From Microbacterium sp. (GTDB taxonomy: Bacteria; Actinomycetota; Actinomycetes; Actinomycetales; Microbacteriaceae): a stretch of DNA of 17,594 bases. The notes beneath the pieces are model-generated. The model did no database searches, had not been told where the DNA came from, and saw nothing but the letters and a program-made list of their open reading frames with translations. The stretch covers positions 1-17,594 of the forward strand of contig NZ_QFPF01000052.1 of assembly GCF_003248605.1 (NCBI RefSeq), written 5' to 3'. Shown here piece after piece: positions 14,408 to 17,594 of this stretch (position 1 is its first letter; each line of letters begins with the position of its first letter). A program made the position numbers and the translations under genes.

Positions 14408-15183
14408 CACACCAGCCGGTTCTCGACGAGGAACTCGGCGAGCCTCTCACCCGCATCACCCTCGTCGACGATGGTGAGCCCGGCCTGGCGCGGGGGCTTC
14501 TCCGTCACCGAGACGACGATCGAGGCGGGCAGGTCGACACCCGAGGTGTCGACGCCGAGATCCGCCGCGGTCCAGGTTTCGAAGGGTTTCTTCTTGGCCG
14601 CCATGATGCCCTTGAATGTGGGAAACCGAGGGTCCGGCAGCGCCTCGGTGATCGAGATCACGGCGGGCAGCGGCGCCGACACACGGGCGACCCCCTCGTC
14701 GTCGACACGATCGCCCGAGACGCGATCGCCGGCGATCGCGAGTGTGGTGAGCGCGGTCGCGTGCGGCACCGCGAGCAGTTCGGCAAGCATCGCCGGGAGG
14801 ACACCCCCGGAGCCGTCCGTCGAGAGGTTGCCGGTGACGACGAGATCGAACCCCGTGCGCCTCAGCGCCGCCGCCAGCACACGCGCCGTGAGCCCGAGGT
14901 CGGCGCCCTGCAGGGCGTCGTCGGCGACCAGCACGGCGTCGTGCGCACCCATCGCGAGCGCCTTGCGCAGCGCGGTCACGGCCGAGGCCCGCCCCATGGA
15001 CATCACCGAGACGGTCGCCCCGTCGGTCGACTCCGCGTAGGCGAGCGCGGCTTCGAGCGCGCGCTCCCCGATCTCATCGAGCACCGTTTCGCCCCGGTCG
15101 CGCTCCGCGAGGCCCGTCTCGAGCGACAGCGTGCGCTCCCCGTAGGTGTCCGGCACCTCTTTGACCAGAACGATGATCCTCAT
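14407..15183 (-). CDS. etfB: Electron transfer flavoprotein, beta subunit
   Basis: EtfB binds AMP and contacts the partner dehydrogenases. It has 258 aa, as expected. Family features include IIVLVKEVPDT at the N-terminus, the nucleotide-binding segment TGNLSTDGSGGVLPAMLAEL (DGSGG at 123-127), and the dehydrogenase recognition loop near residues 190-212 (LPDPRFPTFKGIMAAKKK). The ATG at 15183 is preceded by GAAGGAG. An open frame continues upstream to 16035 but runs antisense to marR and the hydratase gene and adds nothing family-like. It is the first gene of the etfB-etfA-cytochrome b operon and is divergent from marR. Confidence 0.97.
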   Translation of the reverse strand: MRIIVLVKEVPDTYGERTLSLETGLAERDRGETVLDEIGERALEAALAYAESTDGATVSVMSMGRASAVTALRKALAMGAHDAVLVADDALQGADLGLTARVLAAALRRTGFDLVVTGNLSTDGSGGVLPAMLAELLAVPHATALTTLAIAGDRVSGDRVDDEGVARVSAPLPAVISITEALPDPRFPTFKGIMAAKKKPFETWTAADLGVDTSGVDLPASIVVSVTEKPPRQAGLTIVDEGDAGERLAEFLVENRLV

Positions 15184-15276
15184 GCCGCGCTGCTCCTTCG
15201 CCTCGACGAGTCTATTGTCCGGCGCTTCGCGCGGCCCTCGGCCTCGGCTACCGTGGCCGAGAGGAAGGGAGCCGAG
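15184..15276. promoter_or_regulatory. Divergent promoter region between etfB and marR
   Basis: This 93-bp gap must drive both directions. On the minus strand TAGACT (15209-15214) is a possible -10 for etfB, and on the plus strand TACCGT (15249-15254) is a possible -10 for marR with a weak TTCGCG at 17-bp spacing. TACCGT lies in the loop of a short inverted repeat (CTCGGC 15243-15248, GCCGAG 15256-15261), which could be a MarR operator. All of this is inferred from position, and individual boxes are weak. Confidence 0.35.
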
Positions 15277-15810
15277 ATGCCGCGTCGCGCGCCGTTGCAG
15301 GTCGACCCGATCGCCGAGGCCCGCCGCCAGTGGGTCGCGCACGGCTGGGGCGATGCCGCCGGGGGCATGTCGGCCGTCACGAGCGTGATCCGCGCGCAGC
15401 AGCTCATGCTCGCCCGCATCGACCAGGCGCTGCGGCCGTTCGATCTGACCTTCGCCCGTTTCGAGATGCTGCGTCTGCTCGCCTTCACCCGCGAGGGTCG
15501 CATCCCGATGTCGAGCGCGACGGCGCGACTGCAGCTGCACGCGACGAGCGTGACCCACACCGTCGGCCGTCTCGCCCGCGACGGCCTGGTCACGCGCGAG
15601 GCGCACCCCCGCGACGGCCGGGCGATGATGATCGTGCTGACGGATGCCGGAGCAACGCTGGTCGAGCGGGCGACGACCGCGCTCAACGAGGTGTTCTCCG
15701 ACATCGGGCTGACCGAGGACGACACGGCGCAGCTGGTGGGCGTTCTCGCCCGGTTCCGGCGCGACGCGGGAGATTTCGCCGGATCCGCGCCCGTTCCCGA
15801 GCCGCTCTGA
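15277..15810 (+). CDS. MarR-family transcriptional regulator
   Basis: This is a 177-aa winged helix-turn-helix regulator. The N-terminal helices (HGWGDAAGGMSAVTSVIRAQ) form the dimer interface. The DNA-binding core runs from about residue 60 to 130: FEMLRLLAFT, a recognition segment ATSVTHTVGRLARDGLVTRE and a wing HPRDGRAMMIVLTDAG. The ATG at 15277 follows GAGGAAGGGAG. It is divergent from etfBA and convergent, with a 10-bp gap, with the acyl-CoA operon. By position it could sense an acyl-CoA or aromatic acid and control either cluster, as related actinobacterial MarR proteins do. The ligand and targets are not shown by the sequence. Confidence 0.94.
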   Translation: MPRRAPLQVDPIAEARRQWVAHGWGDAAGGMSAVTSVIRAQQLMLARIDQALRPFDLTFARFEMLRLLAFTREGRIPMSSATARLQLHATSVTHTVGRLARDGLVTREAHPRDGRAMMIVLTDAGATLVERATTALNEVFSDIGLTEDDTAQLVGVLARFRRDAGDFAGSAPVPEPL

Positions 15811-15820
15811 GCCGCGCGCC

Positions 15821-16597
15821 TCACCGGCCCTCAAACCTCGGCGCGCGCTTCTCCCGGAAGGCGGCCATGCCCTCCTTCTGGTCGTCCGTCGCGAAGAGCG
15901 CTCCGAACGCCTGCTTCTCGAACGCCAGCCCCTGCGCGAGCGGGGTCTCCAGCGCCGCGTCGAGCGCGGCCGTTGCGGCGTAGAGAGCGGGCAGCGACTT
16001 CTCGGCGATCCGCGCGGCGGTCTCGGCGGCAGCATCCCGCAGCTCGTCGGCCGGCACCACGCGCGAGACGAGACCCGCGCGCTCGGCCTCGTCGGCGCCG
16101 ATCATGCGACCGGTGAGCACGAGCTCGGCCGCCTTGTAGGGGCCGATCGCGCGCACGAGGCGCTGCGTGCCGCCCATTCCCGGGATGACGCCGAGGGTGA
16201 TCTCGGGCTGACCGAAGCGCGCCGAATCGGCGGCCAGGATGATGTCGCACATCATCGCCAGCTCGCAGCCGCCGCCCAGAGCGTACCCCGCGACGGCGGC
16301 GATCGTGGGGGTGCGGACGGCTGCGAACCGCGACCACGCGCCGAAGTGGTCGCCGGCGATCATCTGGGTCGCGTCCTGATCCTCCATCTCCTTGATGTCG
16401 GCGCCGGCGGCGAAGGCCTTGGCCGATCCGGTGATGACGATCGCCCCGATGCCGGGATCGGCGTCGAACCGCGTCGCCGCGTCGACGAGCTCGTGCATGA
16501 GCCTCGTGTTGAGGGCGTTGAGCGCTTCGGGGCGATCGAGAGTGATCCACCCCACCCGGCCGGTGGTCTCGACGATGATCGTGTCGTACCCGCTCAT
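15821..16597 (-). CDS. Enoyl-CoA hydratase (crotonase family)
   Basis: The enzyme adds water across a 2-enoyl-CoA double bond in beta-oxidation or branched-chain acyl-CoA degradation. It has 258 aa, the standard length. Oxyanion-hole regions [11 protein letters not shown] (61-71) and [14 protein letters not shown] are present, and both catalytic glutamates of true hydratases are kept: Glu112 in GGGCEL and Glu132 in FGQPEI. The family end [11 protein letters not shown] is intact. The ATG at 16597 has GAGGAGGG upstream and overlaps the previous stop as ATGA. With the neighbouring 3-hydroxyisobutyrate dehydrogenase and acyl-CoA dehydrogenase, a role on methacrylyl-CoA in valine breakdown is likely, although general short-chain activity is equally compatible. 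Confidence 0.95.
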   Translation of the reverse strand: MSGYDTIIVETTGRVGWITLDRPEALNALNTRLMHELVDAATRFDADPGIGAIVITGSAKAFAAGADIKEMEDQDATQMIAGDHFGAWSRFAAVRTPTIAAVAGYALGGGCELAMMCDIILAADSARFGQPEITLGVIPGMGGTQRLVRAIGPYKAAELVLTGRMIGADEAERAGLVSRVVPADELRDAAAETAARIAEKSLPALYAATAALDAALETPLAQGLAFEKQAFGALFATDDQKEGMAAFREKRAPRFEGR

Positions 16598-17544
16598 GTG
16601 CCCTCCTCGGCATGCGCGTCGCGGGCCGCACTCGAGCGCGCCCGGACGTCGTGGATGATTCCCGAGAAATCCTGCCCCGCCCCCTCCCCCTGCGCGAACT
16701 CTTTGTAGATGTCGCGCGCGGCAAGGCCCATCCGGGCGCCCACGCCGGTGCGTTCGATCGCCCGGACGGCGAGTCCCAGGTCCTTCGCCATCAGCGCTCC
16801 TGCGAAGCCCGGCGCGTAGTCGTGGTTGGCGGGGCTCGTGGGCACGGGCCCCGGCACGGGGCAGTTGGTCGTGAGCGCCCAGCACTGTCCCGACGCGTTC
16901 GAGGCGACCTCGAAGAGGGCCTGATGGGTGAGTCCCAGCCGCTCGCCGAGCACGAAGGCTTCGGCCACGGCGATCTGCGTGACCCCCAGGATCATGTTGT
17001 TGCACACCTTCGCGGCCTGACCGAGGCCCGGACCTCCGCAGTGCACGATGCGTCGCCCCATGACCTCCAGCAGCGGCCGGGCCCGGGCGACGTCCTCCTC
17101 GGCCCCGCCGACCATGAACGCGAGGGTGCCGTTCTCGGCGCCGACGACACCACCCGACACGGGCGCATCGATGAAGCGATGGCCGGATGCCCGGGCCAGT
17201 GCGTGCGCGGCGCGGGCGTCGTCGACCGCGATGGTCGAGCAGTCGACGAACAGCGTGTGCGTCGGCGCCGCGGAGAGCAGCCCGCCGCGATACGCCTCCA
17301 GCACGTGCCGTCCCTCGGGGAACATCGTCAGCACGACGTCAGCCTCGCCCGCCGCGGCGGGGCCGTCTGCGGCGACCCGGAGCCCTGCCGCCGCAGCGGT
17401 AACGCGGGCCTCGCGCACGACGTCGTACGTCACGACCTCGGCGCCGGCCGCATCGAGTCTCTGCGCCATCGGCAGCCCCATGTGCCCGAGGCCGAGGACC
17501 GCGACCCGCGCGCCGTGGACGCCGTCCGTGGGTTCGGCGCTCAT
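16594..17544 (-). CDS. mmsB: 3-hydroxyisobutyrate dehydrogenase
   Basis: This enzyme oxidises 3-hydroxyisobutyrate to methylmalonate semialdehyde with NAD in valine catabolism. The protein has 316 aa. It starts with a Rossmann fold ([17 protein letters not shown]), followed by the cofactor-side DCSTI and the substrate-binding [16 protein letters not shown]. The catalytic Lys179 lies in [13 protein letters not shown], and the C-terminal helical part contains MAKDLGLAV. The ATG at 17544 overlaps the upstream acyl-CoA dehydrogenase stop as ATGA, and its own stop overlaps the hydratase start the same way. Other beta-hydroxyacid dehydrogenases of this superfamily are possible, but the neighbours favour valine degradation. 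Confidence 0.93.
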   Translation of the reverse strand: MSAEPTDGVHGARVAVLGLGHMGLPMAQRLDAAGAEVVTYDVVREARVTAAAAGLRVAADGPAAAGEADVVLTMFPEGRHVLEAYRGGLLSAAPTHTLFVDCSTIAVDDARAAHALARASGHRFIDAPVSGGVVGAENGTLAFMVGGAEEDVARARPLLEVMGRRIVHCGGPGLGQAAKVCNNMILGVTQIAVAEAFVLGERLGLTHQALFEVASNASGQCWALTTNCPVPGPVPTSPANHDYAPGFAGALMAKDLGLAVRAIERTGVGARMGLAARDIYKEFAQGEGAGQDFSGIIHDVRARSSAARDAHAEEGT

Positions 17545-17594
17545 CTCGGCGCCCCCAGAATCTCGCGCCCGATGATGACCCGCATGATCTCGTT
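17541..17594 (-). CDS. Acyl-CoA dehydrogenase, C-terminal end (5' part outside window)
   Basis: Only 17 residues and the stop are visible, reading [17 protein letters not shown]. This is the classic last helix of acyl-CoA dehydrogenases, where NEIMR is strongly conserved. Its stop overlaps the next ATG as ATGA. In this setting it is probably isobutyryl-CoA or a short/branched-chain acyl-CoA dehydrogenase, which would donate electrons to the EtfAB encoded nearby. The specificity cannot be judged from the fragment. Confidence 0.8.
   Translation of the reverse strand, partial: NEIMRVIIGREILGAPR

Noticed and set aside
12740..15040. Plus-strand open frame of 766 codons opposite cytochrome b, etfA and etfB
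   Set aside because: It is antisense to three clearly recognised genes, is of low complexity, and has no ribosome-binding site or family-like sequence.
15811..15820. Bidirectional terminator between marR and the hydratase gene
   Set aside because: Only 10 bp separate the two stop codons and no hairpin fits.
15184..16035. Upstream extension of etfB to 16035
   Set aside because: It runs antisense to marR and the hydratase gene; the ATG at 15183 has a strong ribosome-binding site and the EtfB N-terminus.

Overview
The window is high-GC (about 70% by eye), densely packed and mostly transcribed from the minus strand. Codon use, frequent GTG starts, probable leaderless promoters, an EtfBA/cytochrome b cluster and a LiaS/NarL-type two-component system next to a DUF4097 protein all suggest an actinobacterium. 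The Microbacteriaceae (Microbacterium-like) are the best guess. No rRNA, tRNA, CRISPR array, transposase or phage gene was seen.

Layout from left to right. (1) 1-3404 is a sugar-uptake locus: a MalF-type ABC permease (cut by the window edge), its lipoprotein binding protein, and a LacI-family repressor. Palindromic operators with an AACGTT core overlap the transporter promoter and lie in front of lacI. (2) 3432-7304 encodes a large bifunctional PutA for proline catabolism, with a repetitive linker between its two enzyme halves. (3) 7305-8752 holds a repeat-rich spacer, a hotdog thioesterase and a divergent GNAT acetyltransferase. (4) 8727-11568 is a translationally coupled histidine kinase, response regulator and DUF4097 envelope protein operon. 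(5) 11569-11805 carries a second copy of a dispersed hairpin repeat. (6) 11806-15183 is etfB-etfA-cytochrome b, a probable route from flavoprotein dehydrogenases to the membrane. The cytochrome has a long Pro/Ala-rich N-terminus built partly from in-frame palindromic elements. (7) 15277-15810 is a divergent MarR regulator. (8) 15821-17594 is an acyl-CoA dehydrogenase tail, a 3-hydroxyisobutyrate dehydrogenase and an enoyl-CoA hydratase, joined by ATGA overlaps; this resembles a valine/branched-chain degradation operon.

The genes share a catabolic theme. Sugar, proline and branched-chain acyl-CoA degradation feed reducing equivalents to the respiratory chain. The acyl-CoA dehydrogenase would reduce ETF (EtfAB), and the co-transcribed cytochrome b is a candidate acceptor or adaptor. 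The most unusual material is repetitive DNA: two 49-bp palindromes inside the cytochrome b reading frame, a 68-bp hairpin family found just after two stop codons, a 14-bp triplication between etfB and etfA carrying ribosome-binding-like and mini-ORF sequences, and a 15-bp tandem repeat encoding the PutA linker.
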